Below, piece after piece: positions 43,502-53,413 of a DNA stretch of 64,000 nt. The translations under genes were made by a program, and so were the position numbers. Below the pieces are notes generated by a model, which was given only the letters and a program-made list of their open reading frames with translations, had not been told where the DNA came from and did not search any database. The DNA is from Palsa-360 sp963710315 (GTDB lineage: Bacteria; Acidobacteriota; Terriglobia; Acidiferrales; UBA7541). Position 1 is the stretch's first letter, and each line of letters begins with the position of its first letter. The stretch covers positions 598,998 to 662,997 of the forward strand of contig CAVPZW010000009.1 of assembly GCA_963710315.1 (NCBI GenBank), read 5' to 3'.

Positions 43502-45993
43502 CGGGATTCTCGCGCGGCGCTAGAGTTCGTTGCATGGGCGGCGGCCGGGTGTGCAGCCACATTTTTCATTGCGCCCTTGATCGAGTAGCGCGTCTGTTCG
43601 CGCGTTCCCGAAGGAGCGGGGCCGTAGATCGAGCGGTAAGCGTCCGAGTTGCGAATCACGATTTGCACGTACTCCCTTGTCTCGGTAAACGGAATGGACT
43701 CCACAAACTCAGCCGTTTCCAGATAATTCTGGCCCGCAGTCCATTGCTCCACGCGATCCTCGCCCGCATTGTAGGCGGCCAGCGCCGCCTCACGCGTTCC
43801 GAAGGCCTCGATCAGATTGGCCAAATAGCGCGAACCAAGCTGTAAATTGTAACCCGGATCGGTCAGCCGCGCTCGCGCATATCGCACTTTTAATTGGCGC
43901 GCCAGCTTCAACGCGGTTTTGGGCTCCACTTGCATCAGGCCGACGGCGCCCGCGCGCGACATGGCCTTGGATTCAAACGCGGATTCCTGCCGAATCAGTC
44001 CAGCCACCAGCATGGGATCCAGCTGATTGCGCGCCGCCTGGTTGCGCAGATCTAATTCGTAAGGAAGCGGAAACGCGGCGCGCCATGCGTCGTTGGGAAT
44101 GTCCGCGATGCGCCGAGCTTCCAGCTGAGGAATGGCCTGCCTCACGGCAGCCATGCCGGCTCCGTAATGCCCTGCCGCGATGGCCGCGCCCGCGGCATCA
44201 ATCAGAAATTTTGGCGCGTGAGCCGCCGAATAGGCGGCGCGATATTCCAGCTCCGCCGAGGAATCGAAGGCAATGTCGCTGAGGGCGCGTGCGCGGGCCT
44301 GCCGCTCCTGCGCTGCTGCGGCAATCGGTTGATCGAGCGGCGGCAAAGGCGGCGCCGCCGGAATCGACAAGGAAAAATCGGCGGGATTCACGGGCCACAT
44401 GCCGATGCCATCCGGCTCGGGACGCAAATGTTCCGCTGCCTTGGCTCCAAAATAAGTCAGCGGAAAACGGTTGGCGTCGGCCAGATAAAAATTCCGCGCG
44501 CGTTCGGGATTCCCGGAACGTTCATAACTGCGACCCAGCCAGTACAGCGCATCCTGCACGTAACTCGACTGGGGATACCGGCGCACGTAGGATTCCAGCA
44601 TGTCGGCAGCTTCCGGCTTGCGCTGCAGATAAGCGGTCCAGGCCAGGCGCCACTCCGCGGTCGACGCGTTTTTTCCGTCCGGAGAAATGTCCAGCGAGCG
44701 GCGATAGAATTCCGCGGCGCGCGCGCGATCCAGATTCACCCAATAAAAATTGCCCGCTCCAAACAATGCTTCCGCCGTCCAGGAACTTTGCGGGTAGCGT
44801 TTCACAAGCTGATCGACATCCGCCAGCAATTCCGCTTCAAGCTTCAATCCGCGATGAGCCTGGGCGATCGAGAAAATTCGCTCGGCGTCCAGTTCCGGAT
44901 CGCTGAGCGAAATTTCGCTGAGCAGATCGAGCTTGCCGCCCAATTCCACTTCGCACTGCACGATGCGGAGGTCGGCGCGCTGGTGATCCACGCCGGACAA
45001 ATTCTTAAGCAGGCTTGCGAATTCGGTGCTGGCTTCGCGCCACCGCCTGGCGACGTAGAACGCCTCCGCCCGCGCAATATGTGTTTGCATGGGCACGCCG
45101 GGAAACGATTCGCCCAGCGCGGATTGCAAAGCGGGGATCTGCTGCCCCGCGGACTTGGCTTCATCGTTCAAGGGAAAGCGATAGTAGAGATCCAGATAGT
45201 CCGCAGCCGCGGCAACGGGCTTTTCCGATTTCGCCGCGGAAACTTTTTCGTGAGCCTGCGCCCGCAACAAAAGCAAAGCGGGCTTTGCGCTGGTATTTGG
45301 ATACGCATCCAGCGCTGCCAGCGCTTCCCCGCTCTTTCCGATAGCGAGCGCCGTCTGCGCGAGGGCCGTCACGGTCTGTTCAGCCATGGCGCTGCCGGCA
45401 AAATCCCGCAGGATACTTTGGAATTGCTCGAGCGCCGCTTCCTTCTGCCCCAGCGCGAGCGAGGCTTGCGCCTGCCAATAGAGCACATATTCGCGGAGCA
45501 GCTTATCGCCCACGGCCTTGCGCATCCAGCCCAGCGCCAAATCCGGCTTGTCGCGCGAGAGATCGTAGTAGCCGAGAGCCAGCGCCGCGCGTGCGCCGGT
45601 TTCATTTTTTGCGTTTCGAGAAGCAAAAGCGGAGAGCGCCGAATACGTGGTCGCGTTCGGCTGGTTGCGCAGCGCGCGGGAAAGCAGCGCGAGCTGCTTT
45701 TCCAAAGCATCCGCTCCCGGAGCAGGCGCTACAGCGGCAGGCTTGTTCGACGCCGCCGGCTTCGCTGAAGATTTCGTGGCGGTTTTCTTCGCGGTACTTG
45801 CGCTGGACGGTGCTTGAGTTTGCGCGGGAGTTTGCGCGCATGCCTGCCGCGCCGCGAACAAGCACAGCGCCACTGCCGCAACACTGGAAAAGATGTGGAA
45901 GTAGACAGAGCGCCCGGCGCGTCCGCTTGCGCTATCGGTGAAGGACGGCCGTGCGATATGGATATTCGCCGAGCGTCTGCGGATCCCCGCCAC
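43498..45993 (-). CDS. Soluble lytic transglycosylase with TPR-like repeats
   Basis: About 831 residues from the GTG at 45,993 (RRRSANIHIARPSF, then SVYFHIFSSVAAVALCLFAA as signal, cleavage near ACAQ). A Thr/Lys/Ala linker leads to a long array of TPR-like helices. The C-terminal SLT domain shows LVAGLIRQESAFESKAMSRA with catalytic Glu in RQESAF, GAVGLMQVEPKTA, AALAAYNAGEDRVEQW and EFVESIPFTETREYVQ. It cuts peptidoglycan to 1,6-anhydro ends in the periplasm. The frame also runs unbroken into the upstream gene, which is why the start needs care. Confidence 0.88.
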   Translation of the reverse strand: MAGIRRRSANIHIARPSFTDSASGRAGRSVYFHIFSSVAAVALCLFAARQACAQTPAQTQAPSSASTAKKTATKSSAKPAASNKPAAVAPAPGADALEKQLALLSRALRNQPNATTYSALSAFASRNAKNETGARAALALGYYDLSRDKPDLALGWMRKAVGDKLLREYVLYWQAQASLALGQKEAALEQFQSILRDFAGSAMAEQTVTALAQTALAIGKSGEALAALDAYPNTSAKPALLLLRAQAHEKVSAAKSEKPVAAAADYLDLYYRFPLNDEAKSAGQQIPALQSALGESFPGVPMQTHIARAEAFYVARRWREASTEFASLLKNLSGVDHQRADLRIVQCEVELGGKLDLLSEISLSDPELDAERIFSIAQAHRGLKLEAELLADVDQLVKRYPQSSWTAEALFGAGNFYWVNLDRARAAEFYRRSLDISPDGKNASTAEWRLAWTAYLQRKPEAADMLESYVRRYPQSSYVQDALYWLGRSYERSGNPERARNFYLADANRFPLTYFGAKAAEHLRPEPDGIGMWPVNPADFSLSIPAAPPLPPLDQPIAAAAQERQARARALSDIAFDSSAELEYRAAYSAAHAPKFLIDAAGAAIAAGHYGAGMAAVRQAIPQLEARRIADIPNDAWRAAFPLPYELDLRNQAARNQLDPMLVAGLIRQESAFESKAMSRAGAVGLMQVEPKTALKLARQLKVRYARARLTDPGYNLQLGSRYLANLIEAFGTREAALAAYNAGEDRVEQWTAGQNYLETAEFVESIPFTETREYVQIVIRNSDAYRSIYGPAPSGTREQTRYSIKGAMKNVAAHPAAAHATNSSAARESR

Positions 45994-46872
45994 CCAATAT
46001 TTCCACCATCCAGTCGTAGAAATAATCCACTGGATGAGATTGAATGGCCTGGAACCGGCGATCGTATTCTTTGTGAGCCTTCTCAATGTCATCACGCAGT
46101 CTGATACACAAATCTTTTTTTCGCGCCCAAGCTTAACATCTTCAGGGCGCAACATCCGGATGTCCTGCATCGAAACTTTTGCGACTCGATATGCTCGCCT
46201 GTGCAATTCTTGCTCTTCTGGCGGCAACAAGTCGAGATTAAAAATTGGCTCCGCTTCCGCCGGCTCAACCGGAGCGGGCGGCGTAACCGTGGCACGCGCC
46301 TCGACCGGAATTATCAACTCGGGTTCCGGCAAGGGTTCCACCGAAAATACCGGGCTCGATACCGGGGGAGGCTCGATTGCCGCGAGAACTTCGGAAAACG
46401 CGGGAACCTTCACCGGCGGCTGTTTCTCCGCTACCGCTCGCGGCGGCGCCATCGACGGAGGAATTTCGGCAGCGGGCTTCACCGGCGCAACAGGCATGGG
46501 CGGCGCTAAAGAGATCTCTTCCATGGGATGCGGCTGCGGGAGCGGAGGCTGCTCGAACGCGCTAACGGACGGCGGCTGCACTGCCAGGGAAGGAACGCGC
46601 AAAGCGTCTGGCTCGAATGGCAATCGCCCGGGAGGCTGCAGCGCGCTGGTCACAAATCGGGAAAGGACTTCGAGCGTGGCGGAAAGCGCGGCTGCGGAAG
46701 TCTGCGCGCGCACCATGGGAGGCAGCGCGTTGCTGGCACGGCTGCTGGCGCACGCGGCCGCCAAGTCGTTGATGGCCTGATGCAATTCGTCCGCAGTGCG
46801 CTGGATTCGTTCGAGATTGTCTCGGAGCGTTCGCGATACCGCCTGCTCAAGTGCGTTTGGATCTGCCGCCAT
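45932..46872 (-). CDS. Pro-rich coiled-coil protein upstream of the transglycosylase (frame change)
   Basis: The ATG at 46,872 starts a coiled-coil region (EQAVSRTLRDNLERIQRTAD), then a Pro/Ala/Glu-rich linker, then LPPEEQELHRRAYRVAKVSM and QDIRMLRPEDVKLGREKK. At an A7 run (46,115-46,121) a -1 step continues into LRDDIEKAHKEYDRRF, SHPVDYFYDWMVEIL and GGGDPQTLGEYPYR, ending at TAG 45,932, about 312 residues. Without the step the frame fuses to the transglycosylase. The -1 reading looks like real protein and the zero-frame text there does not, so one missing A or a slippage event (A AAA AAG) is likely. Function unknown. Confidence 0.65.
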
Positions 46873-47074
46873 ACCCTAGCGCCTCCTATGAGTCGGCCCT
46901 ATTGTCGATTATCGGAACCACTAGGAAGAGTGTCAACTCCGCATCGTGCCAGGGTTTCGGTCCGCGCACGGGACCGCTTTCGACCTCGTCGAGAGTAGAT
47001 TATGTGTTGGCTCTTTTGGAACGGTGCCGCAGGTCCTAATCTGGCACTTCCCCAGCGGCTGCTACCATCGAATC

Positions 47075-48668
47075 ATGCAGTCGCTTTTCGACGCCCAGCA
47101 GCCAAGTCCGCCACAAGAGAAGCTGAAAATGTCCGCGCCGTGCGACGGTCCCGCGCTCAATTCGGGCAATACGTCCCCTCCCGCACCCGCACTCGCCGCT
47201 GGCGCTCACTTCCTGCGGCAGAACTTCATTCGGGCCTTGGCCATTTCCGCGGCGATGCTGGTTCCCTGCTTCTGGCACAGCAGAATCGAAGCAGGGGACC
47301 TCGCCAGCCATACCTACGACGCCTGGCTGGCGCAATTGACCGAGCGCGGCCAAGCTCCCGGACTGTGGCTTGCGAAGCAGTGGAATAACGTTCTATTCGA
47401 CATGAGCCTGAGCTGGTTGGGAGGTCTCGTCGGTTTACGGCTGGCGGAAAAGCTTTGCGTGTCGGCTGCTATCTTGATCTTTTTTTGGGGCGCCTTCGCG
47501 ATGATCGGCGCGATCGCGCGGCGCGCTCCGTGGTCGCTCACGCCTTGCATCGCCATGTTCGCCTACGGCTGGACATTTCAGCAGGGATTTTTGAACTACT
47601 ACATTTCTCTGGGCCTCGCATTCTTTGCCGTTGCGCTGCTGCATCGTGGAAGGGGGCTGGAACGCGCTCTCGTTCTAGTGTTGCTGGCGCTGGCATGGAT
47701 GGCCCACCCACTGGGCGTGGCTCTCTTGCTCTGGGCTGGGCTTCTATGTGGTGGTCGCCGCGAAGCTTGGATTGCGCAATCAGCCGCTGCTGTTTATCGG
47801 CGCCGCCTTTATGCTGGTGCAGGCCAGCAACTATATCGTCAACCACTATTCTGTTCTTTGGCCGGATAGAGGAACACTGCAAGCATTTCTCACGCACAGT
47901 GGCGCTGACCAACTCCTTCTCTACAGCGCGCGCTACCGGCTGCCTTCGGACCTGTTGGTTGCCTTCGTTGCAAGCTGTATTGCCGTGGATGCTTATATCC
48001 GCTGGAAGCGCCAAGAACCGTGGAACATTTACTCTCTGCCGCTTCAGCTCTACGGCCTTGCCTTTCTTGCCGGCGTATTTCTTCCAAGTGGCATAAAACT
48101 TCCGGGTTATGCGGCCCCCCTGGGATTGCTGCAGGCCCGGCTCACTTCCGTGACCGCAGTGTTGGCGTGCAGCGTTTTGGGCGCGGCCAGGCCGCAAAAG
48201 TGGCACTTCCCTTGCCTGGCCGCGATCGCCACTGTTTTCTTTCTCTTTCTTTACCGTGACACGGGCATGCTCAATAATATGGAGGAGCAGATCGAACGAT
48301 ACGGACGCGCAATGCCGCCGGGTCAGCGCGTCATCGCAAATATCGGCCCGCCTCCCGGATCGAGACTCTTGATCAATCACATGTTGGATCGAGCCTGCAT
48401 TGGACATTGTTTCAGTTACGGAAATTACGAGCCTTCCTCGGGGCAATTCCGTGTGCGTGCGCGCGCCGGAAATTCTTTTGTGCTTTCAGACAGCGCCCGT
48501 GTCGAACAAGTCGAGATTGGCAGCTACGTTGTTCGAGCCGAGGATGTGCCAATCTCCGAAATTTATCGCTGCAAGGCAAATGAGAACGATTTATGCGAGC
48601 GCGAACTTGCTGTGGGGGACAAGAACAGCTCGGCGGACGTGCCACCTTCGAAAATTCCTGTTCGATAG
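47075..48668 (+). CDS. Polytopic membrane protein (one frame change)
   Basis: Start at ATG 47,075 (MQSLFDAQQPSPPQEK). Up to about 47,740 the first frame gives several hydrophobic helices (RALAISAAMLVPCFW, LCVSAAILIFFWGAFAMIG, ALVLVLLALAWMAHPLGVA). After a +1 change near 47,740 the next frame continues (NQPLLFIGAAFMLVQASNYI, LAFLAGVFLPSGIKLPGYA, AIATVFFLFLYRDTG). A soluble tail follows. Repaired length about 530 residues, possibly ten helices. It resembles glycosyltransferase or exopolysaccharide-type integral membrane proteins only in general style. Function unknown. Confidence 0.6.
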
Positions 48669-48723
48669 GCTGACGGGGACCGCTGCCCGCAGCCCATCCT
48701 GAATAGTGATATAATGTGCAACA

Positions 48724-49082
48724 GGGGGCGACACGGTTTCGACGGAAGCTGTCGCGACTCGAAGGCATGCAGGGCGCCACCTGCCCTCAATCGGGTGGAA
48801 AACTAGAACTGCCAATCAACAACTGGCATTGGCCGCCTAGCTTAAACTAGGACGGTTACGTTTCCCTGGGCTTCGCCTACGGGCCCAGTAAGAAACGTCA
48901 CACAGTAGGCTGGCCGTCAAGTCTCGGTCCGCGGCGAGACGGCGAGAACCAATCGGACTAGTCGGCTGCGTTTCTTGCTCATTCTGAGCGCGGCAGGCGA
49001 AACCAACGGAATTGAGCTAAGCATGTAGGCTTCGGGCCGTAACGCTTTTCGGACGGGGGTTCAACTCCCCCCGCCTCCACCA
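48724..49082 (+). ncRNA. ssrA: tmRNA (ssrA)
   Basis: The 5' end GGGGGCGACACGGTTTCGAC and the 3' end GTTCAACTCCCCCCGCCTCC plus ACCA form the tRNA-like acceptor, with a G:U pair at the alanine-specifying position. The tag frame at 48,811-48,840 encodes ANQQLALAA then TAG, a normal-type proteolysis tag ending in LAA. Pseudoknot-forming segments surround it. It rescues stalled ribosomes together with SmpB. Confidence 0.97.
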
Positions 49083-49149
49083 ACAAACTGTATAAGTGGG
49101 GGAGATCTTTCCACGATGAAGATGCAGCCTGCATCCGCGCGGTGTGCGG

Positions 49150-52100
49150 TTACTGAACCACGAATGTAAAGCTGGTTGAATGAGTCAGCGGGCCGCAAGT
49201 ACCTGTGACCGTTGCCGTATAGACAACGCCCACGGGAGTGCCGGCGTTTCCGCTACCTACCGTCTGAATACTTCCCCCGTTACTTCCACCGCCGCATCCA
49301 AGTAATGCCGTCGCGAAGAGAACAAAGGATAAAAGTCCGAATGCCCCACTCCAACGCGGCTGCCTTTTAGAACACGCGAGGGCTACAACCAGAACTAGGC
49401 TAGCCAATCCGCCCAGCGCCGCCCACCAAACCGGCGCGCCTTGTAGCGCTCGCGGGAGTGGAACAACACTTGAAGGGGCAGTTGTGAAAATACCGATGGT
49501 CAGACTTCCACTTCCTATTACGAGTGCAGGATTCACTTGACAGGTAGCCTGGCTTCCGGCCGGGGATATGGAGCAGGCTGCCGACGGCGGGAAGTTAATC
49601 GTTCCACTGAACCCATTGATTGCGGCAATCGGCACGGTCACGGTGTTGGCGAAAGCGCCCGGGGCAGGGATGGTGAGCTGGGAGGGCGACGCGCTCCCGA
49701 ATGCAAAATCTGTCCCGGGCTGCGGAGTCACGGTCTCTGTGGTCGAGCCTGACGAAGCTGCATAGTTGCCGTCACTGTAGTACTGAGCAGATATTGAATA
49801 CGATCCTGTCTCAAGATATGGCGGAGAAGAATTTACTACAACCTGGACCTGGTCGTTCGCGCCTGGTGAAATTTGCCCGGACATATAGTTGGAAGCGGTG
49901 AGAAGCACAAACCCACCCATGGGCGGCCCATTTTGCTGACTCGGGATGATGTGCACAGTGAAAGTTACCGGCGTGCCCTGCGACACGCTGGGATTGGAGG
50001 ACGTGAGCTGAATCGTGGTCGGTATGAGCGCATCCACCTGGATTTGACCAGTTGTGGGAGCGTAGTTTGCGTCCCCGCTATATTGCGCGGTAATAACATT
50101 CTCACCAACAGGTAGCTGTGAAGTAGTGAATCCTGCAGCACCGGAAGGGTATGGCGCACCAAGTCCTAAATTGGCTGGAATACCGACAACGGGGATGGGG
50201 CTGCCGTATTGAGTGTTCCCAAGGAAGAATGTGACAGTCCCCGTCGGTGGAGCTCCGTTGCTGGTTGTGAGAATGCCTAAGCCTATCGTTACGTTAGTAC
50301 CGACCGACGGCTGGTAGTTGGAAGCGCTGGGGGATGGAAATGTCTGTGCCCGCGAAACGGTGATATTCAGCGGAGGCGCAGCGCTTGATGCGAAACTATT
50401 GTCACCTCCGTACTGGGCCCCCAAGGTGTGTAACCCTCCGCCAAGCTGAATTAACTGATCTTCCAGATAACCCTTGCTGTTCAAGACGTAAGTGCCTGCG
50501 TCAAGGGAGTTCCCGTTGTCGGTCAGCGCCAGATTGCCGGTGGGGCATGCAGACTCGCCAGTGGGATTCGGTACACAGGGAGTCCCGGCAGCATTGGTAA
50601 CTTGGGCGCGCAAAATATACGGAGTGCCGTAGGGCATCGTTGTTGCGTTCGTGCTTGTGACACGCCCGATCGTGTCAAATGTTACGATGCTGAGTTGCAC
50701 GGCGCTACCTTCCTTGCCGACACTGACGCTTACCGGACTGGAATCACTTCCACCGTAAGTGGAATCGCCTTGGTAATGCGCCTTTACTGCATAAGTTCCG
50801 CCGGGAAGCAGGCTCGTATTGCCGGAAGCGGTGCCGTTATTAAGAGTATATCGGTCCACTCCGGCCGAATTCCCTGTTGCCGGAGTAGCGACCAGCGACA
50901 CATCCCCCGTTGGTGTGCCAGCAGAGCCGGTGACCGTAACACTAACCGGCACGCTTTGGCCGTGCGTGATGTTGACCGCGTTTCCGTTATTGAGCGATAG
51001 GGACGTGGACGAGGGAGAGAAAGTGACGAGGTTCCAGTCGTGCACAAGGTTATAGGCATTCACGGTGCCTAAACCTGATGCCTTGTCATAGCCGGGCGTA
51101 GCGTCAACTCCCGACACTAGGCCAATTTGGTCTCTGTCAACGTTCGGAGTGTTTTGAACACAATCAAGGGTATTGGCCCTGCAGGGCATTGCGATGGTGC
51201 CCAAGGTCACATCGTTGAAGACGCATCGGCTGTCTGGACCTGTGCTGGAATTGCAATTCAGACCAGTTTGGTACGCCAGTCCAGCAAGTTTGTAAAGAAC
51301 ATAGTTCGCATTTCCGAGTCCGTTCGAACCGCTGGGATTGTTGAATTGATCCACCAACGCCATGATCCCGGCGAAGGTGGGAGCTGCCGCTGAAGTACCG
51401 CCCACGCCGATGAAGTTGGTGTACGGCGAAGTCAGGTTGCACGTGGGAGCATTTGGTTCCGCATCGGCTTCACAGACAATGTAGAAACTGTCTATAAATC
51501 CGCCGCTGGAAAACAAGGATATGTCCGGCAAATCTCGCGCGTTGTCGTTGGGTACTCCGGCGCCTGTCTGCCAGGGAGGCTTAGCGTAACCGCCCGAGCA
51601 ACTCGTCAAGTTTTGACCGTCTGATTGGATGCAGTTACTCGCGCCACCCCCGCCGCCGATAATGGGATACACGAATGCTTGATTGCAATTAGCTTCGGCG
51701 GTCGTGCCGGCGGGTTGCAAGCTCAAATATGCTGGGCTTGAGCAGGATTCATTCCAGGGCATCTCGGGGATGTAGCCCTTGGCGGAGGCGTCGTGTAAGT
51801 CGTTTGCCGTGTTCCAGTAGGGGCTGGAAGCAGTGTTGGCGAAGTTTGTACCAAAATTAAGAAAGTCCGTCCCGCCGACTGCGACGTTGAACGGGGTCGA
51901 GGCAAAACCATCCACCGCAGCGCCATAGTCCGACCAAACATTACCTACGTCGCAACTGGTGGAACCGCTGTCCCCAGTTGCGACCATGACTGTAATGCCC
52001 TGCGCCGCAGCTTGTTCCATCAGGTCGCTATTGAATTGATTGCCTGCGGTGCCCAGGAACATTTCACACAGACCATAGCTTACGCTCATAACTGGAGAGA

Positions 52101-53187
52101 GGTTATTGTCCACAATATAAAGGGCGGACAGATCGATGCCGTCTTGCGTTTCCGTGGACTGGGAGGTGACCAACTGGATCGTGGCGCCTTTGGCTATCGC
52201 GCCGGCCCATTCCACATCCAGATCTGATTCGGTCTCATCGCTAGGCACAAGGCCCGGATCCGGGCCATCCAGAATAATCTGCGGGTCGTTTGAGGGCAGG
52301 CCAAAGAGGTTTCGGAAGTCGCGCACGTCCTGAATGTTGATGTTGCTGCGGCCAACGATGGCGACACTCTTGCCGGTCCCGTCAATTGGCGGCTGGGCGT
52401 TCCATAGCGGTAACACGTTGTAGATCGTGGCAAAGTCGTAGGGGCCGACCGCGTAGCACTCAGGCAAACAGTTTTGAAAGTTTGGATAGGTAAACTCGGG
52501 GTTGACCGGGCGGACTTCGCCGGTCGTTTTCGACCTTGAAAACACGCCGGACACGTGGTGCATCGGTTTTGATGCAAAATTGTGTAGAGAGTTAACGCCG
52601 CCAACCACAGGATCGAGAGCGGAAGGAATTTGCGGATCGGCAGCGTTAGCCCAGTGCGATTCACCGTTAATGAGGTACCGGTGAATTTCCGTATTGAATG
52701 TTTGCCGCACCTGGGCGGCCGTCCCCGAAAATTCGATCACGGTCCGGCCTTTGGAAACGCGGCCTACTTGAAAGCCGTGCGATCCCAGCCACGATACGAC
52801 AGTCTGGATGTCCTGGTCACTAGCGCCAAACCGCTGCCCAAATTGATCGGGAGTAAGCCATTGATGGTAGTTTATCGAGGACTTGTCCTGCTGCGCGTCG
52901 AGTAGCGCCTGCAGCGCGGAGGATTGCTCCGGACTGCGTTTCAGGACAAGCAACATCCGGTCCATGGGCAGAGTGTCCGGAGCTGGGCCCTGGTCGTATG
53001 CAGGACGAGCCAATGGATGCGTGTTGCCCCGAAGCGTAGTTCGATCAGCCTCTTCAATCTGACGCGAGATACGATTCTGTGGACCCTGCGTTTGCGCTCC
53101 GGAGGGGCTTATGGCAAACGAGCAGAGCACTGCAAGCGGCAGAAGGCGAATGCCAAACCGACGCACGAGCTTCAAAACAAAGTTCAT
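49150..53187 (-). CDS. Exported S53 (sedolisin-type) peptidase with Ig-like repeats
   Basis: 1345 residues. Signal peptide (IRLLPLAVLCSFAISPSGA), then a pro-kumamolisin activation domain (LKRSPEQSSALQALLDAQQ, YHQWLTPDQFGQRFG). The S53 core has catalytic Glu320 and Asp324 in ETESDLDVEW, oxyanion Asp406 in VATGDSGSTS, Ser599 in GGTSAAAPTFAG, and the calcium-site loop DKASGLGTVNAYNL. About four Ig-like beta repeats of ~100 residues follow. A hydrophobic stretch near the end (WWAALGGLASLVLVVALAC) suggests membrane anchoring. It should digest protein outside the cell at acidic pH. Confidence 0.92.
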   Translation of the reverse strand: MNFVLKLVRRFGIRLLPLAVLCSFAISPSGAQTQGPQNRISRQIEEADRTTLRGNTHPLARPAYDQGPAPDTLPMDRMLLVLKRSPEQSSALQALLDAQQDKSSINYHQWLTPDQFGQRFGASDQDIQTVVSWLGSHGFQVGRVSKGRTVIEFSGTAAQVRQTFNTEIHRYLINGESHWANAADPQIPSALDPVVGGVNSLHNFASKPMHHVSGVFSRSKTTGEVRPVNPEFTYPNFQNCLPECYAVGPYDFATIYNVLPLWNAQPPIDGTGKSVAIVGRSNINIQDVRDFRNLFGLPSNDPQIILDGPDPGLVPSDETESDLDVEWAGAIAKGATIQLVTSQSTETQDGIDLSALYIVDNNLSPVMSVSYGLCEMFLGTAGNQFNSDLMEQAAAQGITVMVATGDSGSTSCDVGNVWSDYGAAVDGFASTPFNVAVGGTDFLNFGTNFANTASSPYWNTANDLHDASAKGYIPEMPWNESCSSPAYLSLQPAGTTAEANCNQAFVYPIIGGGGGASNCIQSDGQNLTSCSGGYAKPPWQTGAGVPNDNARDLPDISLFSSGGFIDSFYIVCEADAEPNAPTCNLTSPYTNFIGVGGTSAAAPTFAGIMALVDQFNNPSGSNGLGNANYVLYKLAGLAYQTGLNCNSSTGPDSRCVFNDVTLGTIAMPCRANTLDCVQNTPNVDRDQIGLVSGVDATPGYDKASGLGTVNAYNLVHDWNLVTFSPSSTSLSLNNGNAVNITHGQSVPVSVTVTGSAGTPTGDVSLVATPATGNSAGVDRYTLNNGTASGNTSLLPGGTYAVKAHYQGDSTYGGSDSSPVSVSVGKEGSAVQLSIVTFDTIGRVTSTNATTMPYGTPYILRAQVTNAAGTPCVPNPTGESACPTGNLALTDNGNSLDAGTYVLNSKGYLEDQLIQLGGGLHTLGAQYGGDNSFASSAAPPLNITVSRAQTFPSPSASNYQPSVGTNVTIGLGILTTSNGAPPTGTVTFFLGNTQYGSPIPVVGIPANLGLGAPYPSGAAGFTTSQLPVGENVITAQYSGDANYAPTTGQIQVDALIPTTIQLTSSNPSVSQGTPVTFTVHIIPSQQNGPPMGGFVLLTASNYMSGQISPGANDQVQVVVNSSPPYLETGSYSISAQYYSDGNYAASSGSTTETVTPQPGTDFAFGSASPSQLTIPAPGAFANTVTVPIAAINGFSGTINFPPSAACSISPAGSQATCQVNPALVIGSGSLTIGIFTTAPSSVVPLPRALQGAPVWWAALGGLASLVLVVALACSKRQPRWSGAFGLLSFVLFATALLGCGGGSNGGSIQTVGSGNAGTPVGVVYTATVTGTCGPLTHSTSFTFVVQ

Positions 53188-53413
53188 CCAGTTTCCAGGT
53201 TAAAGCATCGTATCAACTCAACGAACCTGCGATCGTCTTCATCATATTGGAGGGGAGTATCCCATGAGCTATGTCTATCAACAAGTATTAAATGCCTAAT
53301 TTAAATTGCATCGTCGGAATTAAAAATGTGCAGGTGTACGGTGCCTGCCATAATGCGGAATAACCGTAGTGAAAATTTGATTCGCTGCTTTGCCGCTTGT
53401 TCCAGCACTCGCC

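Noticed and set aside
44167..45768. A 533-residue plus-strand frame across the transglycosylase
   Set aside because: Antisense to clear TPR/SLT coding sequence. Composition is Arg-rich and without domains.
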